NCBI GenBank assembly: GCA_965224435.1
Contig: OZ245048.1
Location: forward strand, 1-64,000
Direction: 5' to 3'
Length of the DNA stretch: 64,000 nt
Origin: JAJRQY01 sp965224435
GTDB taxonomy: Bacteria; Actinomycetota; Acidimicrobiia; Acidimicrobiales; SZUA-35
Shown: positions 35,914-45,007 of the stretch, one piece after another
Layout: the number at the start of each line of letters is the position of its first letter
Position numbering within the stretch: position 1 is the first letter of the stretch
Made by a program: the position numbers and the translations under genes
Notes under the pieces: generated by a model
Told to the model about the DNA's origin: nothing
Seen by the model: the letters and a program-made list of their open reading frames with translations, nothing else
Database searches by the model: none

Positions 35914-37254
35914 GTGAGCTATCCATTGGCGTCGAGTGAGTTTGATGAGGTGCTGGAGGTCGTCGCTCCGGTTGCGGCGGGTTTTGCCGATGCGGGCTAT
36001 CAGCTCTATCTGGTAGGTGGGGTGGTTCGAGACCTCATCATTGGAGGTCACGGGGCGTTGGATGACATTGACCTGACAACGGACGCTCATCCCAAAGAGA
36101 TCAAGCGTCTTCTTGAGTCGGTCAGTCAAACCTTGTGGGCCCAGGGAGAGAAGTTCGGAACGATTGGAGCCATTGTCAACGGCCGTGACGTGGAGATCAC
36201 TACCCACCGGGCCGAGACCTATGACTCGGAGTCCCGCAAGCCAGAGGTGGTTTTTGGGGATGACCTAGAGACTGATCTTTCTCGACGCGATTTCACCATC
36301 AATGCCATGGCCTATTCGGTGATCGCAAAGGAACTGCACGATCCGTTCGGAGGCATGGCCGATCTGGAAGCTCGTGTGTTGCGTACGCCGGGTGACCCAA
36401 AGATCTCCTTTATTGATGATCCACTGCGAATGCTTCGGGCCGCTCGTTTCATTCCCCGCTTTGAACTCTCCGTTAGTCCAGATCTCGAGAAGTCGGTGAC
36501 GAAACTAGGCGATCGTCTTTCGATTGTTTCGTCCGAGCGGGTGCATGATGAGCTGGAGCGATTGCTGGGGGTAGAGGAGCCGGGCCTTGGTTTCGACTTC
36601 CTTGAACGCACCGGCTTGCTGGACTTCATCGTGCCTGGTTTGGATCCCAGTGTCCGGGATCTGGCTTGTCTTTTGGGTTCGTTGTCGGGATCGGTTCTGG
36701 TTCGTCGGGCGGGACTGATTGCGTTGCTTGATGTCCCGGGTGCCAGTAGTTGGTTGCGGTCGCTTCGCTATTCGACCGCCGACCGCCACCTGACGATCCG
36801 GTTGATCGAAGGGGTAAGCCTGATTCTGGGTTCAACCAGTTCACCCGCCGACATTCGACGGCTCGTGGCCCTGGTCGGGGTCGGGCATGTCGGTGAGACA
36901 ATGGATCTGGCCAGGAACATGGCGGGGGTGTTGGATGCTGACGCTGACGCTGGTGGCGATGCTGGGCTCAGCCGTAGCGCTGGCGCTCGTGATGGTTCGC
37001 CCTCTCGTTTGGCGGCCAGGGTCGGGGAGGCCCGTTCCGTTTTTCTTGAGCTTGGGATGACAGAGAACCTGGCGAACCTGACCGGACCGGTTTCGGGGGG
37101 CGAGCTCATTGCCGAGCTCGGCCTTACCCCGGGTCCTATTGTTGGCCAGGCGGTTGCCATGTTGGCGGAGCATCGGCTTGCTCATGGCCCCTTTGACAAG
37201 AATGAAGCCTTTGACCTGGCCCGGTCATGGCTAGCCGAAACTAAGCCGGACTGA
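35914..37254 (+). CDS. cca: CCA tRNA nucleotidyltransferase (poly A polymerase family)
   Basis: 446 residues, GTG start right after the HDAC stop. The head domain has LYLVGGVVRDLIIG, the catalytic DxD in DDIDLTTDAHP, and RRDFTINAMAY. The neck has DDPLRMLRAARFIPRF and the SSERVHDELERLL motif. It adds or repairs CCA on tRNA 3' ends, needed here because the local tRNA-Ile gene lacks encoded CCA. The HD phosphohydrolase motif expected in the body domain of actinobacterial homologues is not visible. It holds the Rv3907c (pcnA) position relative to DUF6049. Confidence 0.9.
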   Translation: MSYPLASSEFDEVLEVVAPVAAGFADAGYQLYLVGGVVRDLIIGGHGALDDIDLTTDAHPKEIKRLLESVSQTLWAQGEKFGTIGAIVNGRDVEITTHRAETYDSESRKPEVVFGDDLETDLSRRDFTINAMAYSVIAKELHDPFGGMADLEARVLRTPGDPKISFIDDPLRMLRAARFIPRFELSVSPDLEKSVTKLGDRLSIVSSERVHDELERLLGVEEPGLGFDFLERTGLLDFIVPGLDPSVRDLACLLGSLSGSVLVRRAGLIALLDVPGASSWLRSLRYSTADRHLTIRLIEGVSLILGSTSSPADIRRLVALVGVGHVGETMDLARNMAGVLDADADAGGDAGLSRSAGARDGSPSRLAARVGEARSVFLELGMTENLANLTGPVSGGELIAELGLTPGPIVGQAVAMLAEHRLAHGPFDKNEAFDLARSWLAETKPD

Positions 37255-37347
37255 TCACCACGACCTTGGCCGCGAACAGGCCATGAACGAGGACTTTGAG
37301 AAAGGTGGCGACGAAGTCTGGCTAGGCGCTGGGCTATCCTTTGTTCC

Positions 37348-37764
37348 GTGCCCCGATGGCAAAGCCCCAGCCCCCAAGGCTCCCAAGACCGTGAAGGCGT
37401 CGTCAGCTATAAGTTGGCTCGCCGTCGAACGATCACGGCCTATGAGAAGGGAAGCAAAACTGCCCAAGAGGTCTGCGATGCGCAGCCCGAATTGCGCCGG
37501 GTCGCCCACCATCATGCTGTTGACCTGGCGGAGAATTGTCCGATTTGTGAGGGTGAAGGCCTGGTTCTCGTCACCTTTGCTTTCGGCCCAGGGCTGCCGA
37601 AAATGGGGCGCTGTGTTGCTGACAAGGGTGAGCTTGAGGCTTTGCGACTACGCGGCCGCTCAACCACGTGCTATCGAGTAGAGGTCTGCCGACAGTGTTG
37701 GTGGAACCATCTTCGGGAATCGTTTGCTCTTCGTTCGTCCGATGTAGCCTCGACCGCTCCGTAG
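37348..37764 (+). CDS. DUF5318-family zinc-ribbon protein
   Basis: 138 residues from GTG 37348. The C-terminal half has two Cys pairs, CPIC (in AENCPICEGEGLVLV) and CRQC (in VEVCRQCWWNHL), with GRCVADKGEL between, consistent with a zinc ribbon. DUF5318 genes sit just upstream of the class A PBP gene ponA in mycobacteria (Rv0049), as here. The function is unknown. It lies 84 bp upstream of ponA, likely co-transcribed. Confidence 0.78.
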   Translation: MPRWQSPSPQGSQDREGVVSYKLARRRTITAYEKGSKTAQEVCDAQPELRRVAHHHAVDLAENCPICEGEGLVLVTFAFGPGLPKMGRCVADKGELEALRLRGRSTTCYRVEVCRQCWWNHLRESFALRSSDVASTAP

Positions 37765-37848
37765 CTGCCGCCCAACAACTGACTCATCACAACTCGTCGC
37801 AAGACTGGTCCCAGTTCACCCCCGCCCGCCAATCCTCGGATTCCCTCC

Positions 37849-40302
37849 ATGGCTTCTTCTCGGTCTCGAGCATCCTCGAAGACCTCATCAACGAAGCGCT
37901 CACCGGCGATGAAAGCTTCATCGAAGAGTTCGGCACGCTCCAAGTTCGGACTGCTTAGTGGCCCGGGTCAGTCCAAGAACCGTAGACGGAATCCTTTCTG
38001 GCGGTTCCGACGCTTCCTTTTGCTGATTGTTTTGTTCGGGATGGGTGTGGTCCTTGGTGGCGTCATTCTTCTGGCTCAAGAACCATTGCCTCCACTGGAT
38101 GATCCATTTGTCGCTCTCAAGCAGACGACGTATGTCTGCACTGCTGAGATCGAAGCGGACTGTTCTGCTGATGTTGCCGTGCTTGAGCTTTCGGCCGGCG
38201 AAGACCGCCAGATCGTGCGCTATGACGAGATTCCTGATGTTGTAATTAATGCGGTGGTTGCTGCGGAGGACAAGGACTACTTCAGCCACCACGGGCTTGA
38301 TCCCGCGGGTATTGGCCGGGCCTTGTATCACGATATTCGGGAACGAAACGCCAGCCAGGGCGGCTCAACTATTACCCAGCAATACGTCAAGAACGCCTTC
38401 TTGACATCGGACCGGACCGTGGTTCGCAAGCTGAAGGAAGCGGCTCTTGCGGTCAAGTTGAATCAGCAACTGTCCAAGGAAGAGATTCTGGAGCGCTACC
38501 TCAATCTGATCTATTTCGGGCGTGGCGCCTATGGCATCCAGGCGGCAGCCCAGAACTATTTCGGAAAGAATGTCGGTGAGCTCGACATTGCCGACTCGGC
38601 TTATCTGGCCAGCCTGATCCGCTCGCCGGGTACTGCCGATGCCGAACGTGATCCGGAAGAAGCAACCCGGCGTCGGGCCACCGTGCTCGCCCGCATGGTT
38701 GCTGATGGCTATATCAGCCAACCCCAAGCCGATGAGGCCAACGCTCGCGACTGGTCATCCATTGTTGATCGGTTGAATAGGGAGGAGGCCCCAGCTTCGG
38801 TTGGTTCCCGTGACGGAAGTGCCTATTTCTTGGAGGCGGTTCGCCAACAGCTGGTCGGTTTGGAAAGCGAGCTGGCCGCCGACGGTGGCAATGGCGAGGT
38901 CTACACCGCTGGATTCCGGGTCTATACAACGCTTGACCCTCAGCTCCAAGAGGCCGCCTTCTCCACGGTGACTGAGGTGGTCGATCCTCGGCGAGATGCC
39001 AACGATCCGTCAGCTTCGTTAGTTTCGATCGATGAACGTGGCCGGGTGGTGGCCATGGTCGGTGGCTATGACTTCGCCACGTCACAGGTGAACTTGGCCA
39101 TGGGCCGCCAAGGTGGTGGATCGGGTCGCCAGCCCGGTTCGTCCTTCAAGACGTTCGCTTTGGCTGAAGCGATTGAGCAGGGCATCTCGGCCCAGTCGCT
39201 GTATTCGGCCCCGTCGGTGATTGAGATTCCTGGTGCAGACAATGGCAGTACCTGGACGGTGAGGGGCGGGTCAAGTCCGGACGGTTATCGAGACCTGGTT
39301 GATGGGCTGCGTGGCTCCAGCAATGTGGTGTACGCCCAGCTCATGGTTGATGTTGGTTCCCAGAGTGTGGTCGAGTTGGCCAACCGACTTGGGGTTACGG
39401 CCCAGTTGGAGCCAGTGAATGCTCTGGTGCTTGGCTCGGGTGAGGTGTCGGTCATGGATATGGCGGCGGCCTATTCGACCATCTCCAATCAGGGTGTTCG
39501 CCGTGACCCGGTTTTGATTGAGCGCATCGAGGATGTGAATGGCCAGGTGATTTGCTGGTATCCGATCGGTGGTCGGTGTCAGGACGAACAGCCTGTGGAA
39601 GAACTGGTGTTGGAGTCTGGTATTGCCCGTCAGGTGACTCACGCCCTAACACAAGTGGTTGATGCTGGAACGGGTCGTGGGGTGCGAAATTTCTTTGATC
39701 AACCAGCGGCGGGTAAGACGGGCACGACTCAGGATGCTCGTGATGCGTGGTTTGTTGGTTTCAGCTGTGATCTGACGACCGCTGTCTGGATGGGATATCC
39801 GGGTTCGCCGGGTGAGCCGGTCCGGTTCATGAATGACTTCCGGGGTATTGAGGTGCATGGTGGTGACTTCCCGGCAGAAATGTGGGGTTCGTTCATGGCT
39901 AAGGCGTCACTCATTCGGGGTGGGGGTTCGCCTTATCCGTGTGATGGTTTGGCCACCCAGACTGATTTCCCAGGCAAGCAACTGAACCCCGAGTTGTCGA
40001 CGACAACCTTGCCGCCCTGTGCTCCATTGCCACCAACGACGCAACCAGTCCTTGGCGAGGATGGCCAGCCCGTGGCAACCACGGCTCCAGCTGTGGTCGA
40101 GGAGACAACGACGACGGAGCCGTGTGAGTTTGTTGAACCGGAGCCAGGTGAGGTCTCAACGACTGTTGCTGGCGGTGGTGAAGGTGGCGGTGAATCCACG
40201 ACGACTGCTGACCCGGCCGAAACAACAACGGTGGCTGAGACCGTAGCTCCAACGACTGCGCCGCCAACCACAGTTGAGCCCGACACTACTGAGGCTGGCT
40301 GA
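37849..40302 (+). CDS. ponA: Class A penicillin-binding protein (bifunctional transglycosylase/transpeptidase)
   Basis: 817 residues. A basic cytosolic tail precedes the membrane anchor at about 49-76. The GT51 glycosyltransferase has catalytic Glu140 in AAEDKDYFSHHG and GGSTITQQYVKN. The transpeptidase has SxxK at Ser431-Lys434, SxN at 490-492 and KTG at 623-625, all intact. After about residue 700 a Thr/Pro/Glu-rich tail of roughly 115 residues follows, common in actinobacterial PBPs. It polymerises and cross-links peptidoglycan outside the membrane. Gene order DUF5318-ponA-rpsF matches mycobacteria. Confidence 0.95.
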   Translation: MASSRSRASSKTSSTKRSPAMKASSKSSARSKFGLLSGPGQSKNRRRNPFWRFRRFLLLIVLFGMGVVLGGVILLAQEPLPPLDDPFVALKQTTYVCTAEIEADCSADVAVLELSAGEDRQIVRYDEIPDVVINAVVAAEDKDYFSHHGLDPAGIGRALYHDIRERNASQGGSTITQQYVKNAFLTSDRTVVRKLKEAALAVKLNQQLSKEEILERYLNLIYFGRGAYGIQAAAQNYFGKNVGELDIADSAYLASLIRSPGTADAERDPEEATRRRATVLARMVADGYISQPQADEANARDWSSIVDRLNREEAPASVGSRDGSAYFLEAVRQQLVGLESELAADGGNGEVYTAGFRVYTTLDPQLQEAAFSTVTEVVDPRRDANDPSASLVSIDERGRVVAMVGGYDFATSQVNLAMGRQGGGSGRQPGSSFKTFALAEAIEQGISAQSLYSAPSVIEIPGADNGSTWTVRGGSSPDGYRDLVDGLRGSSNVVYAQLMVDVGSQSVVELANRLGVTAQLEPVNALVLGSGEVSVMDMAAAYSTISNQGVRRDPVLIERIEDVNGQVICWYPIGGRCQDEQPVEELVLESGIARQVTHALTQVVDAGTGRGVRNFFDQPAAGKTGTTQDARDAWFVGFSCDLTTAVWMGYPGSPGEPVRFMNDFRGIEVHGGDFPAEMWGSFMAKASLIRGGGSPYPCDGLATQTDFPGKQLNPELSTTTLPPCAPLPPTTQPVLGEDGQPVATTAPAVVEETTTTEPCEFVEPEPGEVSTTVAGGGEGGGESTTTADPAETTTVAETVAPTTAPPTTVEPDTTEAG

Positions 40303-40549
40303 CTCGGGCAGCTCGTCGAGCTGGGTCCAAAAACCAAGAAACTAGAGCAAACCAAGGTTCGTGGTATTGGTGCGTTTCCTGGGCGACTGTCAGTGGCGCT
40401 GACTAGTGTTGTCTTTGCAGGAGGTTGAGCTTCAGAAAGGCTCCGCTAGCATCATGTGGTCCATACCGACGCGTAGCGTTGGGAACGACCCTGCCCTCGA
40501 CCGTCGGGGGCCCCGGTAGTCCCGGGTCCGTAGGGAGGTGATGTGCGCC
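40303..40549 (+). promoter_or_regulatory. Leader region of the rpsF operon
   Basis: A 247-bp gap with GC-rich inverted repeats close to rpsF, for example CCGACGC-GTA-GCGTTGG near 40468-40484 and a GGGGGCCCC/CCCGGG cluster at 40506-40527, then the Shine-Dalgarno AGGGAGG at 40532-40538. Leaders of rpsF often bind the S6:S18 dimer for feedback control. I cannot confirm the exact motif, so autoregulation is an inference. Confidence 0.35.
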
Positions 40550-40873
40550 GTGCGTGCATACGAGCTAATGATCATTTTTAACGCTGAGACTGAGGAATCA
40601 GCGGTCCAAACCACCATCAATAAGCTTGGCGAGATGGCCAACGAAGATGGCGGCACTTTGGAGAAGATCGATAAGTGGGGCGTTCGTCGCTTCGCTTATG
40701 AGATCCACAAGAAGAAGGAAGGCTTTTACGTCGTCCTTCAATTCCTCGCTCCGAACGCACTTTCGGAAATCGATCGAACCCTGCGTCTCGCGGATGAAGT
40801 CATCCGCCACAAGTTCATGCGGCTGCCGGTCCTTGAAGCTCACAAACGTGGGCTTGCTGGCGCCACTGTCTGA
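40550..40873 (+). CDS. rpsF: 30S ribosomal protein S6
   Basis: 107 residues, RAYELMIIFNAETEE through IRHKFMRLP. GTG 40550 is chosen because it gives the family N-terminus and lies 11 nt after AGGGAGG; the nearby ATG 40541 is only 2 nt from that sequence. S6 pairs with S18 in the central domain of the 30S subunit. It is first in the rpsF-ssb-rpsR-rplI operon. Confidence 0.95.
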   Translation: MRAYELMIIFNAETEESAVQTTINKLGEMANEDGGTLEKIDKWGVRRFAYEIHKKKEGFYVVLQFLAPNALSEIDRTLRLADEVIRHKFMRLPVLEAHKRGLAGATV

Positions 40874-40887
40874 CAGGGGAATACATC

Positions 40888-41382
40888 ATGGCTATGGACA
40901 ACACGGTGACAATCACCGGAAATGCTACCCGCGAACCAGAATTGCGTTTTACGCCATCTGGTCAAGCGGTTTGCAGTTTCGGGCTTGCAGTTAACCGACG
41001 TTGGCAAAACCGCCAAACCCAAGAGTGGGAAGAGTCAACGTCGTTCATCGATGTGACCGCCTGGGCCCAGCTGGCTGAAAATGCCGCTGAGTCTGTTGGC
41101 CGAGGAACTCGTGTCACTGTGACCGGGCGTCTCGATCAACGCAGTTGGGAAACTCAAGAGGGCGATAAGCGCTCCAAGGTTGAAGTCGTTGCCGACGAGA
41201 TCGCTATCAGCTTGCGCTGGGCGACCGCAACCGTACAAAAGAACGAACGTCGCGATGGGGGCTCCGGTGGATCCGGTGGCTCACAAGGCGGCGGTAATCA
41301 GCAGGGTGGTCGTTCGTTCGGCTCATCCGGCGGCGGGCGCCAGAACCCGCCCGCCTACTCACCAGACGAGGAACCATTTTAA
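40888..41382 (+). CDS. ssb: Single-stranded DNA-binding protein
   Basis: 164 residues. The OB fold covers about 1-110 (MDNTVTITGNATREPELRF, FIDVTAWAQLAENAAESV, GTRVTVTGRLDQRSWE). A Gly/Ser/Gln-rich linker follows, and the protein ends in DEEPF, the acidic tip that recruits repair and replication partners. It lies 14 bp after rpsF and its stop overlaps the rpsR start (TAATG). Confidence 0.96.
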   Translation: MAMDNTVTITGNATREPELRFTPSGQAVCSFGLAVNRRWQNRQTQEWEESTSFIDVTAWAQLAENAAESVGRGTRVTVTGRLDQRSWETQEGDKRSKVEVVADEIAISLRWATATVQKNERRDGGSGGSGGSQGGGNQQGGRSFGSSGGGRQNPPAYSPDEEPF

Positions 41383-41852
41383 TGGCAAAGACACGTAGCA
41401 CCCGACGGGTGAAGCCCAAAGACGCTAACCGTCGTACAAAGAAGAAGATCAGCCCACTTGTAACCGACAAGGTCGAGTTCGTTGACTACAAGGACGTCGA
41501 CTTGCTTCGGCGTTTCATGTCGGACCGAGCCAAGCTCAAGGCACGTCGTGTGTCGGGCAACGACTCCCAGCAGCAACGCGTTGTTGCTCGTGCAGTCAAG
41601 AACGCTCGGGAAATGGGGCTCTTGCCTTACGCCACCAAGGTCACGACTCAGCGTCGTTCTCGTGGTGACCGGCCTGACCGTGGTGATCGACCCGATCGTC
41701 GTCCTCGTGAAGACCGGGACGAGAACACCAGCACTGATGAGAAGGTCGAAACTCCGGTCGAGAGTCCGGTCGAGACTCCAATCGAAGCCGCCGTTGAGGC
41801 ACCTGTTGAGGCTGTAACCGAGGCCCCCGAAACCACCGAAGGAGAGAGCTAA
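41382..41852 (+). CDS. rpsR: 30S ribosomal protein S18 with an unusual C-terminal extension
   Basis: 156 residues, about twice the normal size. The S18 core runs to about residue 90: ISPLVTDKVEFVDYKDVDLL, RFMSDRAKLKARRVSG and RAVKNAREMGLLPY. Residues 91-117 form a basic Arg/Asp/Pro stretch with GDRPDR repeats, and 118-156 an acidic run of ETPVE/ESPVE-like repeats. There is no cysteine, so this is the non-zinc type. The extension is in frame and followed 2 bp later by rplI, so it is not an obvious frameshift product. Confidence 0.93.
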   Translation: MAKTRSTRRVKPKDANRRTKKKISPLVTDKVEFVDYKDVDLLRRFMSDRAKLKARRVSGNDSQQQRVVARAVKNAREMGLLPYATKVTTQRRSRGDRPDRGDRPDRRPREDRDENTSTDEKVETPVESPVETPIEAAVEAPVEAVTEAPETTEGES

Positions 41853-41854
41853 CA

Positions 41855-42301
41855 ATGCGTATTGTTTTGCATGAAGCTGTCTCTGGGCTTGGCAATCGTG
41901 GTGACCTTGTTGAGGTTTCTGATGGCTACGCCCGTAACTTCTTGATCCCGGCGGGTAGAGCTCAGCAGGCAACTGCTGGTGTTGAAGCCCAGGCTGAGTC
42001 GATGCGTAAGTCGTGGCAACTGAAGAACGCGAAGGACCGGGAAGCGGCCGAAGAAATTGCCAAGCTCCTCGTGGCCCGTTCCATCATGATTCCGGCCCGT
42101 GCCGGTGCTGGTGGCAAGCTCTTCGGCTCGATCACCTCTGCCGACATTGTCGCCGCGATCACGGCTCAAACGGAGATCGAACTCGATCGTAAGATGTTGC
42201 ATCTTGATGATTCGATTCGTACGACCGGAAGCCATATTGTCACTGCTCAGCCTCACGCGGATGTGCAGTTCCCCGTCACTGTTGAAGTATTCGAGTCATA
42301 A
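41855..42301 (+). CDS. rplI: 50S ribosomal protein L9
   Basis: 148 residues. The N-terminal domain MRIVLHEAVSGLGNRGDLVEVSDGYARNFLIP is diagnostic, then a long connecting helix and the C-terminal domain with LFGSITSADI and HADVQFPVTVEV. It bridges toward neighbouring ribosomes and aids reading-frame maintenance. GAAGGAGAG lies just upstream within the end of rpsR. A strong hairpin follows the stop. Confidence 0.96.
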   Translation: MRIVLHEAVSGLGNRGDLVEVSDGYARNFLIPAGRAQQATAGVEAQAESMRKSWQLKNAKDREAAEEIAKLLVARSIMIPARAGAGGKLFGSITSADIVAAITAQTEIELDRKMLHLDDSIRTTGSHIVTAQPHADVQFPVTVEVFES

Positions 42302-42309
42302 ACCGTTTC

Positions 42310-42343
42310 AGGGAGGGTAGGTGAAACTTCACCTACCCTCCCT
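42310..42343 (+). terminator. Strong hairpin after rplI
   Basis: A perfect 16-bp inverted repeat: AGGGAGGGTAGGTGAA at 42310-42325 and its complement at 42328-42343. No T-tract follows (GGCGCG), as is frequent for actinobacterial I-shaped terminators. It separates the ribosomal operon from dnaB. Confidence 0.75.
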
Positions 42344-42429
42344 GGCGCGTACGGGCTCTGGCTTATCCCCAGGAAATTCACAAGTTACGGGTCTAGGAGT
42401 CCACAGGCAGCTTGGAGGAGAATGAGGTT

Positions 42430-44079
42430 ATGGATGACACCCAACCCCCATCAGATGATGACGCTCCGCTTGCGGCCTCCGATGATGGTGTAGCTACTCA
42501 GGTCGAGGAATCGGCCCAAGAGCGTGGGCCTGCTGACATGGCTCCTCCCGAGCCCGATCCGACTGAGCCGCCTCCGAGCGAGCCAGGCTCATCACCGCAC
42601 TACGACGATGGTGACAACCGCGATGGACCTAGAGGTCCGACCCGCAACGGATCTGGGTCCAACAATTCTGGCTCCGACAATTGGTCTGGCTCATCCAGTC
42701 AACGTTCCGGGAACTCAACGGCTTCTCGCCCGTCGCGGGTTCCACCTAGCAACCTTCGAGCTGAAGAGTCTGTCCTTGGTGCAATGCTGCTGAGCCGTGA
42801 AGCCATTGCCGATGTGGTCGAAGTTCTCGAGACCGAGCATTTCTACAAGCCAATTCACGGCCATGTCTTTGACGCGATCCTGAGCCTGTATGGCGCCGGT
42901 CAGCCGGTTGATGCGGTCACCGTGGCGGAGGAACTTGTTCGAGCAAACCTGCTGGAAGCGGTGGGTGGCCCAGGAACTCTGATCGATCTTCAGGCGGGAA
43001 CTCCTGCGGTCAGCAATGCGGCCTACTACGCCAAGATTGTTGAAGATCACGCCCTGTTGCGGCGCCTCATCACCGTCAGCAACGAGATCGCCGAGATTGC
43101 CTATGAGGTTCCCGAGGACGTGGTCGGTGCGCTCGACGACGCCGAATCCAAAATGTTCGACGTTGCCGAGAAACGGCTGACCAATACCACTGCAGAGATT
43201 AAGGATCTCTTGAGTGACAACCTGGATCGGCTCGAAGCGCTCTATGAGCAAGGCGACGCCATCACGGGACTGGAAACCGGGTTCCACGATTTTGACGATC
43301 TCATCTCTGGGCTTCAGAAGAACGCCTTCTACGTGCTTGGGGCCCGCCCCGCCATGGGAAAGACGGCTTTTGCTCTGAACATGGCAGCGAACTCGGCCAT
43401 GTTGAACAACAAGCCAAGCCTGATCTTCTCGCTGGAAATGAGCCAGCTCGAACTATCCCAGCGAATCTTGTGTGCTGATGCTCGAGTGGATGCCACCCGC
43501 ATGAAAACTGGCAAGTTAGATGAGGCGGACTGGAGCCGGATCAGCCACTCCGTTGGTCGACTAGCGGATGCTCCGATTTTCATTGACGACAACCCGCACA
43601 CCACCGTGATGGAGATTCGGTCCAAGGCTCGCCGGCTCAAGAGCCGCCAGGGCGAGATTGGCATGATCGTTGTCGACTACATCCAGCTGATGACTGGCCG
43701 TTCGGGGGCCGAAAGCCGCCAGGTTGAAATCTCCGAGATGAGCCGTCACCTGAAGATCCTGGCTCGCGAGCTTGAGACTCCTGTGGTGGCCTTGGCTCAG
43801 CTCAACCGTGGCCTAGAGCAACGCCAGGACAAGCGCCCAATGCTGTCTGACCTTCGTGAGTCTGGAGCGTTGGAGCAAGATGCCGACGTCGTGATGTTCT
43901 TGTATCGCGACGAGATCTACAACCCTGAGTCAGAGCAAAAAGGTGTGGCTGAGATCATTGTGGCGAAGCATCGAAATGGTCCGACGGCCACAGTGAAGAT
44001 GGCCTTTCTTGGTCACTTCACTCGATTTGAGAACATGAGCAAGCGGCTTGATCCAGCCGGTCCGGCCAACGAGTTCTAG
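42430..44079 (+). CDS. dnaB: Replicative DNA helicase DnaB
   Basis: 549 residues from ATG 42430, with GGAGGAG 9 nt upstream. A disordered acidic and Ser/Asn/Gly-rich N-terminal extension covers about 1-100. The DnaB N-terminal domain begins PPSNLRAEESVLGAMLLSREAI. The RecA-like motor has Walker A GARPAMGKTAFAL, SLEMSQLELSQRIL, IVVDYIQLMTG and LSDLRESGALEQDADVV. No intein interrupts it. It unwinds DNA at the fork, probably loaded by DciA. Confidence 0.97.
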   Translation: MDDTQPPSDDDAPLAASDDGVATQVEESAQERGPADMAPPEPDPTEPPPSEPGSSPHYDDGDNRDGPRGPTRNGSGSNNSGSDNWSGSSSQRSGNSTASRPSRVPPSNLRAEESVLGAMLLSREAIADVVEVLETEHFYKPIHGHVFDAILSLYGAGQPVDAVTVAEELVRANLLEAVGGPGTLIDLQAGTPAVSNAAYYAKIVEDHALLRRLITVSNEIAEIAYEVPEDVVGALDDAESKMFDVAEKRLTNTTAEIKDLLSDNLDRLEALYEQGDAITGLETGFHDFDDLISGLQKNAFYVLGARPAMGKTAFALNMAANSAMLNNKPSLIFSLEMSQLELSQRILCADARVDATRMKTGKLDEADWSRISHSVGRLADAPIFIDDNPHTTVMEIRSKARRLKSRQGEIGMIVVDYIQLMTGRSGAESRQVEISEMSRHLKILARELETPVVALAQLNRGLEQRQDKRPMLSDLRESGALEQDADVVMFLYRDEIYNPESEQKGVAEIIVAKHRNGPTATVKMAFLGHFTRFENMSKRLDPAGPANEF

Positions 44080-44375
44080 TCAGTCTGGACGAAGACTACT
44101 GGGGCGGGGGCGTCAGGTGAGCCAGCGGGTACTGCTCGGGCCTGGGCGATAACGCCGGTCAGGGCCAGGCAAGCAGCGATGCCGAGCAAGGCTTGGAAGA
44201 TGTGCCCAGTGTGAACGGAGGGGCGTTCTTGGGCCAAGTGCTCAAAGGAGGTGGTGAGCTCGGGGCGAGTTGCCGTGACGGTCGAGGGTGTAGTCGCGGC
44301 GGCTGAGGTTGAGGTCGCGACACGACGCCGCCTCGTTGTTGTTGGCTTAGTTCGTTCTGGTACCGAAAGACTCAT
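44076..44375 (-). CDS. Small membrane protein of unknown function
   Basis: 99 residues from ATG 44375 (MSLSVPERTKP), with AGAGG about 6 nt upstream. A Thr/Arg-rich N-terminus is followed by one hydrophobic helix at about residues 57-80 (IFQALLGIAACLALTGVIAQ) and an Ala/Pro-rich end. It overlaps the end of dnaB by 4 bp on the opposite strand. No family recognised. Confidence 0.5.
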   Translation of the reverse strand: MSLSVPERTKPTTTRRRRVATSTSAAATTPSTVTATRPELTTSFEHLAQERPSVHTGHIFQALLGIAACLALTGVIAQARAVPAGSPDAPAPVVFVQTD

Positions 44376-44606
44376 GGCAACCTCTTCTACTTCGTTCACT
44401 GGTTTGACATCTCTGTTCGGACTTCACAATCGGCACTCGGTGATTGAATCTTGAGTAGGAACTGGCCCTTTGGGCTGAACCGCTTAGTCCAAGGCTGTTT
44501 CGGGCGGGCCGTTTGATCCAGACCGGGACGCTCGGTTTCAATAGCTCTTACCACGTGTCTAGGCGGATCTATTGAGGCGCTATTGACCGAACTGATTGTG
44601 GGCCCG

Positions 44607-44810
44607 CTAGTTCACCAGGCTGGCAACGGCCCAGACTGAGGCGAAGGTACCGATGGCAATCTGGATGATGCTTCGGAGGAGTGGGGCAGCAGCAAGATCG
44701 CCGTCCTTGGCAGTTTCTGGTGGCCGGACGAGGGCTAGCAGGGTGCCGGCGGCCAGGGCTCCACCGATCGCCAGAGTGAGCCAGGGAAGAAGGTCATCGC
44801 CAAGAAACAT
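44607..44810 (-). CDS. Small two-helix membrane protein of unknown function
   Basis: 67 residues from ATG 44810 (MFLGDDLL); a TTG at 44837 would add nine. Two hydrophobic helices are visible, LPWLTLAIGGALAAGTLLAL and SIIQIAIGTFASVWAVASLV, separated by a short charged loop (RPPETAKDGD). The codon pattern is plausible, but no ribosome binding site stands out, and no family is recognised. The 231 bp between this gene and 44376 hold nothing I can identify. Confidence 0.5.
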   Translation of the reverse strand: MFLGDDLLPWLTLAIGGALAAGTLLALVRPPETAKDGDLAAAPLLRSIIQIAIGTFASVWAVASLVN

Positions 44811-44832
44811 GTCAGAAATCCGAAGAAAGATG

Positions 44833-44966
44833 CTCAAGGTTTCTTGAGTCTTCGTCGATGTTAACTCCCATACCGGTGGTCATCGCCCACACCGGCATAG
44901 ATAGGGAACTGAGCGGAGGCCGAATCTCCCTCCACACGCATCGCCTCCAACACTCTCCTGTGTTGG
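44833..44966. other. Series of inverted repeats in an intergenic region
   Basis: Three hairpin-capable repeats lie in a row: CTCAAG/CTTGAG at 44833-44848, CCGGTG/CACCGG at 44873-44895 and CCAACAC/GTGTTGG at 44947-44966. A fourth, terminator-like one follows at 45008. No ORF with support lies here. The set could be part of a small structured RNA read on the plus strand and ending at the terminator. Confidence 0.35.
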
Positions 44967-45007
44967 ATTCTGACTTGGCCTTCGCTCTCCCTTACTTTCT
45001 CCCCTTG

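Noticed and set aside
42430..44079. Intein in DnaB (also checked GyrA and GyrB)
   Set aside because: All conserved helicase and gyrase motifs are contiguous at normal spacing with no inserted splicing domain.
44376..44606. Possible tRNA or other RNA between the two small membrane-protein genes
   Set aside because: No cloverleaf or T-loop signature could be built; nothing supportable seen.
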